This document shows positions 24,301 to 31,429 of a stretch of 64,000 bases of DNA, in pieces. Source of the DNA: Cristatella mucedo (Eukaryota; Bryozoa; Phylactolaemata; Cristatellidae); the NCBI GenBank assembly GCA_009760855.2, contig WPIO01000034.1, forward strand, positions 1,691,001-1,755,000. The letters are read 5' to 3'. Below the pieces are notes generated by a model. The model ran no database searches, had not been told where the DNA came from, and was given only the letters and a program-made list of their open reading frames with translations. Position 1 is the stretch's first letter. Each line of letters opens with the position of its first letter. The position numbers and the translations under genes were made by a program.

Positions 24301-27300
24301 GCATTTGGTGGGTCGTTGTGATTAGTCCTTCTTGTGCATGTACCTGCCTACACTATGCCTGCTGCTTGCCGACGGTACCAAAAATCATTTAGTAATTCTT
24401 TCTATGCAGCATCTGCAAAGTGCTTAGAAAGATATTCATTCACTGAGAGAGCTATACAAATTTATTATTATTATAAATCTTAATCCAATTGCTTCACTTT
24501 TGCCGCAGGACGCGAGCTCATTACCTCAGTCGTCGAAAACAATTCTAGTAGCAATATACTAGTTCTCCTGTAAATGCTGAAAATTTACCTGAGTTTTCGG
24601 CTGTATTGTGCCGTTGTGGGGTGAAAGTTAAAATTCTTGGTTGTGCAGCCAAGCTTAACGTGGGGGGGGGGGTTTCTATGCAGACCACAGGCAAAGTGAA
24701 TGGGCAATCGCTTCGGATACACTGTCGTCCATAGTTTTGAGAGATTTCTCATTCCGTAGATATTGTCCAGGGGTGGTATCTGATTAAATTCGCGCTCGGC
24801 GAGAATGAGATGCAAGGAAGATTTGCTAAGGAGGGCTTGCCCTCTGGGTAGCGTTTAAAGAGTGAGCTAATACCACCCTACAACTGGTGGTCGCCCAGAG
24901 GCTCTATTACGTGACGTTCTCGCTGTCTGCTGGTCGCTTACCAGAACTTCAAAACAGAAATTTTCCATGCTTAACATCGCACATACATGATCACCCACGC
25001 ACGCATGCCATCGTACTAATACATATTCACATTCACCTGCTCCCACGCACATCCACTGCGACACATACCTGCACAGGTTCTTCCAAACGCTAGAGGATCG
25101 CTTAGAATAGCGAACAGTGTATAGTCACACGTTTTAGAGGACGAGAAAAAACATTCCATCTCCTTTGTTTTAGATCGAAAGGTTACAAAGACGAGATTGC
25201 TTTCGCTGCAGTGTGGCTATACAAAGCTACCGGCAATTGGCATTACCTCGACGATGCAACCACAAAATACTACGAGAAAGGTACCTCTATATTTGGACTC
25301 GGACGAAACCACGTGGCCTATAAGGTTCGCAGCATCCGGAATTGCATGCCGGTCCTGGTCGTAGGCGATGGCCATGGTGCACGCACTTCAGAACCCAGAT
25401 CATGGGTTTAAGGCTTGCATCGGGCGCAGCCTCACTGCCCACACCAAGCTGCTGCTGCCGGCGTGATAGCTGCTATGGCTCTTCTGTCCGCCGTGCGAGT
25501 GAGAAGGCTAAATCAGGTTCTTAGTATTTTTAATTATTTCAAATAGGAAGCTTGCCGCGCAAACTGTTTCGCTGTTTGGAGCGCGTATGGTTAGTTCGCC
25601 GGGCTACACGGCTACACCGGATGCGGAGAATACACCGGATGCGGAGAATACACCGGATACGGAGAAAATGTAAAGCGTCTAGAAAGAGATTCAGCTCTCT
25701 GGGGGCACTTTATCAAGTGCATTATTATTATTATTAATTATACACCGGATAGGAAGAATACACCGGATACGGAGAATACGCCGGATACGGAGAACGCACC
25801 GGATACGGAGAATACACCGGATGCGGAGAATACACCGGCTCCTCTCTAACCGTCTTCAGCGGTGTCGCTTGCAACGCCCTTTAGCAGCTCGCTTCGCTGT
25901 CTGGACGTTGCAGTTGCTACTGTATGAGCTTTCAAACAAGACCAACACGACGTACCTCCAGGATATCGGAGCATACCTCGGACTTTGGCTCACGGACACG
26001 TCTGCGCTAATACAGCCCTCCGGAGATTTGCTGCTCGTCTCCAATTTCACGAGCTTAGGATTGGCTGGTGAACTTTCAGCTGCTACCAAAAAGAGGCATT
26101 CATGCATTTTGCTTCTTATTCGTTGTCCTATCGTCGAAACTAATTGTAATGTTCATTTTGCAGCGCAACAAGCGTTTGTTGCCCTGGTGGCTGCAGACAT
26201 GGGGATAAACGTCACGGCATGTCGTAATTTTGCAAAGATGCAAATTGGCTATGCTTTGGGAGATGCTGGGCAGAGCTTTGTGGTCGGATTTGGAAGGAAT
26301 CCGCCAACTCAGCCGACCCACAAAGCCGCGTAAGTGGTTTATCAACTTTGTTACTTGTGTCTTTTATAACACGTGAAAGAGGACCCTATAGCTTAAGACT
26401 GTATCCAATAGTATAGAGCACCGCGAGACTAATCGGAAAGATAGGCGCATGATTCCTGAGACATATATGCTCGCAGGAATGCACCCCTAAATGCAAGATA
26501 TACTTTAGAATATTAATTAGCAGCCATTTAATTATATATATTACAATTTTTCAAAGTTAACTAACTTTTTTGGGATGCATTGTCGTGCCATGCATTATAT
26601 CAAAAGCCAAAAATAAGCTGAGCAAAATTCATCAGTGGTAAAAAGTTAAAAAAGAATATTAAAACAATGCATTTTCTTTACAGTGGTTAATTATCTTTAC
26701 AGAGTCAAAATATATCTATGTTTCAACGTGAAAAACTCAATCCTTGCATCTTTTCTCCAAGGTCACGATGTCGGTTTCAATGAAAGAAGTTCTTTTGAAA
26801 AAGCACCACTTTTACGCCTAATAAATGCCTTTTAAGATATCAGAAGGAGGTACAATCCTGAGATATCTGACCTCCATTACTGCTCTCACAAAAACTGTTC
26901 GCATCACTTAATGATTCATATTCAGGCGATATGCACCTTTAAAGTGTCTTCTGATTTATTTTGTTTTCATATTAAATTTACCCTGTGTTCAAGGCTGTCT
27001 GGGAACAAAATAATACGCAGCCTTAAAAGTAACATCCTTGGATAAGCTTGGAAAAGCTGACGTTGTATATCTACTGAATTTCTGCTGATCTTACAAAGAA
27101 GAATAGGCCGCCAGCAAGCTACTCGATTTGGATAAAGTGCTTGCCTTTAAAGACCGAGGTTGAGGTGAATTTATTTGATGACCTAGGTCGTGGGCTCGAG
27201 CCCCGTGACATACATGGAGCACCCGAATAGAGATTAAGTTCTCTTAGGTGCTATACAAAATATATGTATATACATAAGTAAATAAATAAATAAACAAATA

Positions 27301-29375
27301 TATATATCCGTCAAATTCATCTTGGTGCTATTCTGCTATTGGTGCTGTGTTTTGAAAGAGCACTACAATTCATATTAAAATATTGTCACAGCATTTGAAG
27401 CGGTAGATCTCGAAGTAGGTAACAACTGAGACAGCCTACGAATAAAACTTGTACATATGCGACCGACAGAGCACGAAAAATTCTCTTTCGCTTAGTCAAG
27501 ACCTTGCCCCGTAGTGAGCAGGCTATATTACCGTTTTTCTGGCTTCTCGATGACGCAGACATATGCCTAGGTATAATTTCGCATTACTAAATAATCTTTA
27601 AAATGAATTAGCTATAGTGGTTCAATAGTCCTTCGCTGAAATCTTGTGGAGATGTAAATATACCAGCGTGACAGACCAAGTGACTAAGGTTTCTCTTGGT
27701 GCTTATCACTGCTTCCGGCATGTCAGAACGCGCCAAATTAAACAGTTAAATTTTCTAACTAGTCTACAAGGTGACTGACTGAAATCTATATTTCAAATGA
27801 GCTCTCATCATACTTTTGCCGCGAATACAACTCGGGCTTGCTTCAATAGGGAAGTCGAGCTGATCCATCACATTGGCGACGTCGCGTATTGATTTCGATA
27901 GTGAAGAACAGGTTAGCTGATATACAAGCCTCGTTTATATAGCAGAAAAAGAGACTGAACGAGCTCTAACCATCGTTTACAGTGAACAATTAAGGATTGC
28001 CGCTGTTTTCAAACTCGAACACATGACCTGGGTCGTAAAGTTCGAATACCTTAAATTGGGGCCAAGACTATAGCTCAACACTAGTCAATTTTCCTGCCTG
28101 TGAAACAAAACAGCTTCAGTTGGTGCAACTATTTTGTAGCTAGGCTTGCCTGTCACCAACGCTGAAGTTACCACGTTACGCTTCGTCCCAACAAACTGCG
28201 TTAGATTTCCCCATCGGGCAACGTATCAAAATCAAGGTTGTGTCACTCTTTTGCCGGTCCATTAATTCTCTGCTCCGTCTGGCCGACAAGTCCATAATAA
28301 TCCATAATCAGGCTTCGCACCGTATGCCGGCTCATGTGAGTCAAGTAATTAAGCTCGGCCGTTTATCAAGCAAGATCTTATAAAGCAGTGCCTTCATTTG
28401 CATGCTCCGAAAGCCTTAAACTCACGGGTGACTGAAGGAGCGACACCTACTCATTAAAGGTTTGAAAAACATTCTAAAAAAAAGCTAAAAGCACAACTGC
28501 TTGTCACAGTATTTGCTTAATCTTTCCGAATCGTCTTTTGCGGTCTTACAATTGTTGAAATTAGTCTTCTATATTTAATTAATTGACAGCCTCGCTTTCC
28601 AGCATACTTGAATTGCAAACAAAGAGATCACGGTCTCTTTGGGAGCTTTTTAAATGCTGTACTCTCGATTTTTGTTAGCTCCAAGCATAAAGACTGCCAA
28701 ATTCCGAGAGCCGCAGCATACCAGGAAGCACAGCGCAGGTTTTACAAGTATTCCGATAATTAAATGTGATGCATCTGTTAGAGGGTCGGAAGGCGAAACT
28801 AAACAATGCGACATACAGCGAGTGTGGCAGGTCGCCGCATTCTTATCAGAATGAGTAGAATAAGCTTACTGGCTGAAATGCGATCACTCAATCACGGTAA
28901 ATCAAAGCGTATTTTCTTTTAGCTCTTGTCCTTGGTCACCAGCGACTTGCAACTGGGTGACCTACAAGTCAAATAGTTCAAACCCTCACGTATTAGACGG
29001 CGGCCTCGTGATTGGCCCGAATTCTGCCACCCCTTATCGAGACTTGAGGTGGAACAACGACCAAAACCGTGTATCTGTCAGTGGAAACTCGGGCTTTCAA
29101 TCGGCCGTGGCTGGTAAGCTTAGCATTCGAGTGAGCATTCGAAGCTAGCCACTCACTGGGAGTGTCGCGTTTACATCTCTCGCGTAATCATTTTAGCATG
29201 GGGCCTCGCCTGTAGTAGCAATATGACAAGCTTGGGTTCGGCGGCCGGTCCGCCGTCTATGGATCTGCACACTCAGAAGCTCTCGGGAGCTCTGAGAGCC
29301 GAAATGAGCTCGAATCGCAGCTCGGACCTCAGACAGTTGCCTCTGAATCGATGCAAAATAAATTTCCAGCGATGA
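5068..29375 (+). CDS. GH9 endoglucanase-like gene (multi-exon, N-terminus incomplete)
   Basis: Glycoside hydrolase family 9 homologue; active members are usually secreted endo-beta-1,4-glucanases that cut cellulose. Exons: 5068-5238, 10317-10469, 10579-10738, 10862-10973, 25174-25280, 25885-26067, 26164-26329, 28923-29113, 29197-29375. From 10317 on, phases agree at every GT-AG junction and give 416 residues plus stop; the first exon adds about 56. Family landmarks in order: YDYGAVLNKSILFYEAQRSG, GEDLTGGWY, YGQVGN, YWGRPEDM, PGSDLA, WLYKATG, VVGFGRNPP, SCPWSPATC, NPHVL, GFQSAVAG. Two things are odd. The short segment with the catalytic-base motif (DAGD) was not found between exons 1 and 2. 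At the usual NEV/NEA acid-catalyst motif the sequence reads NRV, so Glu is Arg. The signal peptide exon is not identified. One intron (10974-25173) spans 14.2 kb. Intact frames argue against an old pseudogene; loss of catalysis is an inference. Confidence 0.88.
6080..6260 (+). mobile_element. tRNA-derived SINE (type 1)
   Basis: Degenerate pol III promoter with B box AGTTCGAGTCC at 6138-6148, then a body with a duplicated CTCTATTGCCGTCAGCAA word and the typical ending GGCTCTTCTGCCACTACATA ... GAGGCTTTCAA. It matches in layout the copies near 20640, 29905, 58865 and 60045. Confidence 0.7.
7100..7975 (+). mobile_element. LINE family A 3' portion
   Basis: Frameshifted C-terminal region of the retrotransposon: QSDLSLDDRIRS, SAYFQLHNIAK, VTSRFDYNNSLLAGL and ARLVCRERRSCH, then the family 3' UTR and an (ATT)n tail at about 7960-7978. 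It lies in the GH9 intron. Confidence 0.85.
8390..8464. repeat. (CA)n then (TA)n microsatellite
   Basis: About 60 bases of CA dinucleotide followed by a short TA run. Long open frames across it are repeat artefacts. Confidence 0.97.
9164..9330. repeat. 32-bp minisatellite
   Basis: Three close and about two degenerate units of GAACCAATCGGAATGCAGAC plus CGTACATTAAC, with starts at 9196 and 9228 giving a 32-bp period. Later units are shortened and diverged. Confidence 0.85.
9545..9642. repeat. Short tandem repeat joined to a perfect 18-bp hairpin
   Basis: Repeats of GAAAATC and ATCGCGGATC lead into an inverted repeat: arms 9602-9619 and 9625-9642 match perfectly around the 5-base loop ACTTT. 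Confidence 0.9.
10317..10469 (+). CDS. GH9 exon (AFATSLL...FELYGQ)
   Basis: Fifty-one codons, phase 0 to 0, between acceptor CTCGCAG and donor GTATGA. The peptide has the family block TWGLLYFKDAYEASGQ, then DYFVKAHTS and YGQ, which pairs with VGN at the start of the next exon. Its first codon corresponds to the residue just after GFPM in typical family members, so it should be preceded by a short exon carrying DAGD...GFPM. Confidence 0.93.
10579..10738 (+). CDS. GH9 exon (VGNSSLENAYWGRPEDM...)
   Basis: Begins after CCTCACAG and ends in phase 1 at GTACGT. It holds the highly conserved YWGRPEDM, an IDTAAPGSDLA block and the alanine-rich helix AAALAAGYLAFKD of the (alpha/alpha)6 barrel. The intron from the preceding exon is only 109 bp. 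Confidence 0.95.
10862..10973 (+). CDS. GH9 exon (HTYASMLLNHS...ITDPTNQNV)
   Basis: Starts in phase 1 after GCGTTTTAG and ends in phase 2 at GTAAGC. The peptide HTYASMLLNHSMDLYEFSTS followed by GLYSAVITDPTN matches the family segment normally written A..LL.HA..LY.FA...G.YS.SI.DA. Its partner exon lies 14.2 kb downstream, and the two halves join in frame. Confidence 0.93.
11620..11825 (+). mobile_element. LINE family B fragment
   Basis: Plus-strand remnant reading VFALTLNAHRALAP, LLHQLLLPRAFMSS and NKLAVLFQRS, which matches the better copy at 51486 (VLMLTHKVCRCLAP, LRSCMDNKLAVLFL). Confidence 0.7.
11830..12955 (-). mobile_element. LINE family B copy
   Basis: Minus strand: 3' UTR (about 11830-12100), then SLKELGWLPVDQRIHS, KKATRPLQLAMKMAARLC, SSLVLSRLDYVNYLLVRLP and near 12920 a YADDTQL remnant of the catalytic box. 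It has several frameshifts. It abuts a family A element at about 12960 in the same orientation. Confidence 0.85.
12960..13600 (-). mobile_element. LINE family A 3' portion
   Basis: Minus-strand reading includes SAAYLSNLLPHQAKHRTACF, NLKTIGERAFSSYAPKAWNS and LTTFRKKLKAHLFF, the normal C-terminal end of this family, followed by its 3' UTR running down to 12960. Confidence 0.88.
14355..14870 (+). mobile_element. LINE family A 3' end
   Basis: Frameshifted C-terminal words (SFGSSLPIRSNSHQTEHR-like region, then NSLPPDAAKSPDFKAF) and the diagnostic 3' UTR with GCTGACACTGAGCATGCTGC. The preceding 14270-14340 resembles another LINE C-terminus (FGARG ... RKSGTGF). Confidence 0.75.
15135..15296. repeat. 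G-rich 15-bp tandem repeat plus (CT)n tract
   Basis: Four to five units of GGGGAGGGGAGGAAA (15135-15205) followed by about 70 bases of CT dinucleotide (15222-15294). The plus strand has many G-runs able to form a G-quadruplex, and the purine/pyrimidine asymmetry can form triplex DNA. Confidence 0.95.
16441..16624. mobile_element. SPIN-like non-autonomous hAT transposon (MITE)
   Basis: 184 bp with 16-bp terminal inverted repeats (CAGTGGTTCTCAACCT at the left; the right end reads as CAGGGGTTCTCAACCT inverted). Internal words include GGGGTCGCGACCCACAGG, TGATGGTCTTAGGCGA and AATGCCGCGACC, all characteristic of the SPIN hAT family. Flanking 8-mers are CTTTAGCA and AGCTAGCA, a decayed 8-bp target duplication. 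There is no transposase; it depended on an element elsewhere. Confidence 0.88.
16905..16975. repeat. 13-bp minisatellite
   Basis: About five copies of CATCGATCCCTAT with small changes. Confidence 0.9.
18040..19250 (+). mobile_element. Decayed LINE reverse transcriptase copy
   Basis: Broken frames read FGI-type start YSGFRANPYTETALLWNLSN, then HAYADDTKL (catalytic box), MATNLPTLDDDKT and GELTFVQNS, and finally DQAFRSYSPKVQNFLSATVT, a C-terminal RT motif. It is a more diverged relative of family A with many stops. Confidence 0.75.
19790..20240 (+). mobile_element. LINE family A 3' end
   Basis: C-terminal words (SYAPKAWKSLPTCVTTSPDL in a broken frame), the family 3' UTR, and the terminal module GTGCCTAGAAAGAGATTGAG ... 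CACTTTATCAAG followed by a T-rich tail. Confidence 0.8.
20640..20810 (-). mobile_element. tRNA-derived SINE (type 1), antisense
   Basis: Read on the minus strand: GAGCCGTGATGGCACACCAG, a B-box-like GGTTCTAATCG, the GCGGTGGTGATAGCCGTAAA body and CTATACAAAAAGAGGCTGTT before an AT-rich tail. Very close to the copy at 29905. Confidence 0.82.
20970..21140. repeat. AT-rich low-complexity (AAATAAT-like)
   Basis: Runs of AAATAATAAATA and related words; no coding signal. Confidence 0.9.
23339..23838. repeat. Duplicated 500-bp block, copy 1
   Basis: Nearly identical to 27786-28284. It contains an antisense type 1 SINE remnant (about 23470-23610) followed by a degenerate plus-strand LINE family A segment. 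Confidence 0.93.
24170..24478 (+). mobile_element. LINE family A 3' end
   Basis: Remnant CTTCCAAAGCCTGGAACTGA, then the 3' UTR and AGTGCTTAGAAAGATATTCA followed by a (ATT)n tail. Confidence 0.7.
25174..25280 (+). CDS. GH9 exon (SKGYKDEIAFAAVWLYKATG)
   Basis: Acceptor TTTGTTTTAG, one base completing the codon split by the long intron, then SKGYKDEIAFAAVWLYKATG and a helix ending YYEK; donor GTACCT in phase 1. This is the GY.DEL.W.A.WLYKATG helix of the GH9 barrel. The open frame continues past the donor, but that continuation no longer resembles the family. Confidence 0.93.
25617..25855. repeat. 18-bp minisatellite interrupted by a LINE tail
   Basis: Units of ACACCGGATGCGGAGAAT or ACACCGGATACGGAGAAT occur on both sides (25617-25671 and 25740-25845) of an inserted 68-base LINE family A 3' terminus. 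Confidence 0.93.
25672..25739 (+). mobile_element. LINE family A tail-only insertion
   Basis: Only the last module of the LINE (AATGTAAAGCGTCTAGAAAG ... CACTTTATCAAGTGC and an ATT tail) is present, inside the minisatellite. It represents extreme 5' truncation. Confidence 0.85.
25885..26067 (+). CDS. GH9 exon (divergent: VWTLQLLLYEL...)
   Basis: Acceptor CCCTTTAG, phase 1 in and phase 1 out (donor GTGAAC). It encodes ARFAVWTLQLLLYELSNKTN, then YLGLWLTD and LIQPSGDLLLVS. The last part aligns with the family's YTP.GL.....WG segment, but the usual FSWDDK and QWG residues are gone. An 18-bp minisatellite ends about 25 bases upstream of the acceptor. It is the most divergent exon of the gene, but phase and position support it. 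Confidence 0.85.
26164..26329 (+). CDS. GH9 exon (QQAFVALVAADMG...VVGFGRNPP)
   Basis: Acceptor TTTTGCAG, phase 1 in, phase 2 out at GTAAGT. The peptide includes AFVALVAADMG, AKMQIGYALGD and SFVVGFGRNPPTQPTHKAA. The family form of the last stretch is VVGFG.NPP..PHHR; here it reads QPTHK, so the usual Arg and first His around the substrate cleft are altered. Confidence 0.94.
26330..27134 (+). other. GH9 intron, no recognisable element
   Basis: AT-rich intronic sequence; I see no exon, repeat family or structural RNA in it. Confidence 0.5.
27135..27300 (+). mobile_element. tRNA-derived SINE (type 2) with LINE-like tail
   Basis: B-box region GTCGTGGGCTCGAGCCCCGTG, then GAATAGAGATTAAGTTCTCT and GGTGCTATACAAAATATATG, ending in an AAAT-repeat tail. 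The 3' part parallels the LINE family A terminus. Confidence 0.72.
27786..28284. repeat. Duplicated 500-bp block, copy 2
   Basis: Direct copy of 23339-23838 with scattered substitutions, including the antisense SINE (about 27912-28050). LINE-like sequence continues beyond it to about 28655. Confidence 0.93.
28285..28660 (+). mobile_element. Degenerate LINE family A 3' end
   Basis: Contains TTTGCATGCTCCGAAAGCCT (the SYAPKAW region) and AGAGATCACGGTCTCTTTGG at the expected spacing. Strongly diverged. Confidence 0.5.
28923..29113 (+). CDS. GH9 exon carrying the degenerate acid-catalyst motif
   Basis: Acceptor TTTCTTTTAG, phase 2 in, phase 1 out (GTAAGC). Reads SCPWSPATCNWVTY, NPHVLDGGLVIGP, DLRWNNDQNRV and GFQSAVAG. 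The framework of the C-terminal GH9 signature is clear, but where active members have N-E-V/A followed by D-Y-N-A-G-F, this exon has NRV then SGNSGF. The proton-donating Glu is Arg and the following Asp is Gly. The codon there is CGT, several changes away from a Glu codon, so a single read error cannot explain it. Confidence 0.94.
29197..29375 (+). CDS. Probable terminal exon of the GH9-like gene
   Basis: A good acceptor (CATTTTAG) 83 bases after the previous donor opens a frame in the required phase: AWGLACSSNMTSLG continuing to NRCKINFQR and a TGA at 29373-29375. Most animal GH9 proteins end a few residues after the AVAGL motif, so this 59-residue tail, serine-rich with NMT and NRS sequons, is unusual. 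No convincing poly(A) signal was found just downstream. It could be read-through of intronic sequence; phase and splice site are the only support. Confidence 0.5.
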
Positions 29376-31425
29376 GGCTGGAGTCTGACTCTGCAGCTTT
29401 ACTTGGCTAATAACTGATCGACAAATATTGTGTATTAAGAAGTAGAAACTTCTCGCTTTAAACGCTCAAAATATAGTCTTTCTGTTTCAAAGATTATTTT
29501 GCTCTAACCAGAAAATTAATTAGGGTAGAAAATGTATTTGTACACGTCTTTCTCTTCCTGGTCTTGCAAAAATGACTGAGTCTGCAGATGTATTGACAAA
29601 GGAGCGGTCATACTTTTCCGAAGCTGTAAAATTAAGGAGGAAGTGCAGTATCGGGCACTTCAAGTGATTAAATCGGAGCATAGTCATGCTTCCACGGTCA
29701 GCCTTCTCCACCCAATTGCGAGATTTCTAGATTTAGTGATCTTGATTTTAAGGGGCAGCTGCTAATAGCGAAAGCGGTTTCGATGCTAAATTTTCTTTTT
29801 CTCTTTGGATACTTAAAATAACGGGGCTGCTGCCGTCTCGAAGGCTGGCTTTTAGCCTATCTGCAACTTAATTTCCAGCGAATTCACGTATCTGAAGTCG
29901 CGATGGTGAGCCGTGATGGCACACTAGGTGAGGTGGTTGCTTTTCACGACTTCGGTCAGAGGTCGTGGGTTTGAATCCTGTGGTGGGCGTATATCTATCG
30001 TCGATGCAAGCGGCGGTGATAGCCGTAAAGACTTTTCTGTCGCTATAAAAAAGCAGGCTGTTAAATCAGCTAGTATGGCGACTTCTAGAAGGCAGCAAAA
30101 GAACCCAGTTTACCAGGGGTACGGTCAATATAGATTTCGTTGGGCCTCTGGTGTTTCGTTCCCATAGAATGGGAAGCTTTTTCTTCGACGCGGCCTCTTT
30201 CTGTTTTCCTTTCTAGCTGTAAATTGACTGAATCCGCGGACTTGCTCGTATAGTAGGAGGAAAGATTTATCGACTACCGTCCCGAAAGCAGCTGATAGCC
30301 ACAGCATTCTGCTTCGGCAGCGCCAACAGCAGCAGCAACAGCGGCAGCCGAAGTAGGAGTCCGGCGACAGTCGTTAATTATGGCCACCACTTGTGGCTGC
30401 TCGATGCGACTCGGGCAACCCATCGTGGCACGAAATTCAATCTGGCGCCGAGCGTTTGGGAGCGGCAGAGCAAGCGCCCAGTCTAGCAATGTCCGCTCTC
30501 GACTTTCCTAGCCTGGGCGAGATAGCACTGCACACCTATTGCCTCGCTTCAAGCTGGGCTCTGGGTGTTATGCCACCACAGTATGCTATGCGACTTAAGA
30601 GCTATAGCATATCCTAGCATACTAGTGGTGCCATTTTGAAATTTACCCGGCCCACCACTATAATCATCTCACTCGATTAGATCTGCTTAGCTTGGTTTCC
30701 CAGCAACTCGCTTTCATGAACCACTTTACATTAGTAGCGTGCCTAAAAGATGTCGGCGACTCAAATTGGACGGCAAATTTTGCGTCTGTTGTCTCGAGTG
30801 ACTGGAGCACTCGGCTTTCTGCTAGCTAAGCTCCGAGAGGGCTTCAATGTGTTCGCGTTCTCGTCACTCTCAAGCTTAGCCACCGAACTCAAATAGTCCT
30901 TCAACATAGAGCAATCTTAGCCTCAGTCTAGGGCCTAGCCTGAAGTGCCTAGCCTCTATGCACTTCCCCTACAAACGGGCTGCCACCGCCAGAGAACAGA
31001 GAACTGCTGACACGCGTCGGTGACGACGTATCTGTGTTTTCGTTCCAGGCCTCCTATCGCTCGAGCTTAGGGAAGGGCGCAACTGAGCACGAGACGGCAC
31101 GAGCTGCCTGCAGGATTCAAAAGATTCTTTCCCGCGGTGGTCTGGTAATGGAAAACAGGTCAGCTACAAAAGCAAGTGCCAGCGCCCATGGCCAGACACC
31201 AGCAGGAGTCTGAAGATGGGTATCCGTGACAAACGCTTAATATGAAAACAGGAGACCCCAACGCGAAAGGGCGAGAATGGCTGACGGAACAGAACCAAGA
31301 TACTTTCACGAAAAGCTGCTATGGATGCTTATCTTCAAATAAAGTTTGTCACACTCTCATCACAGCTAATATACATTAGTAATAGCAGAAAGAGACTTAT
31401 TTGAACATACTTAGTGTTGAAACCG
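29376..31425. other. Intergenic region
   Basis: After the GH9 stop, apart from the SINE at 29905-30085 there is a CAG/GCA-rich patch near 30320-30360. No confident gene; open frames near 30125-30617 overlap in conflicting directions and resemble nothing I know. Confidence 0.45.
29905..30085 (+). mobile_element. tRNA-derived SINE (type 1), best copy
   Basis: Starts GAGCCGTGATGGCACACTAG (A-box region), has B box GGTTTGAATCC at 29968-29978, a body GCGGCGGTGATAGCCGTAAA and an end CTATAAAAAAGCAGGCTGTT. Confidence 0.85.
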
Positions 31426-31429
31426 GCCT

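Larger units (their letters stand above)
10974..25173 (+). other. 14.2-kb GH9 intron packed with transposon remains
   Basis: Donor at 10974 and acceptor ending 25173 join a codon in frame. Inside are LINE copies in both orientations, a SPIN-like MITE, a SINE, a duplicated 500-bp block and AT-rich low-complexity DNA. The stretches 15300-16440, 16990-18040 and 20820-23330 hold nothing I can identify; an open frame of about 100 codons at 21794-22105 has no recognisable relatives. Confidence 0.8.
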
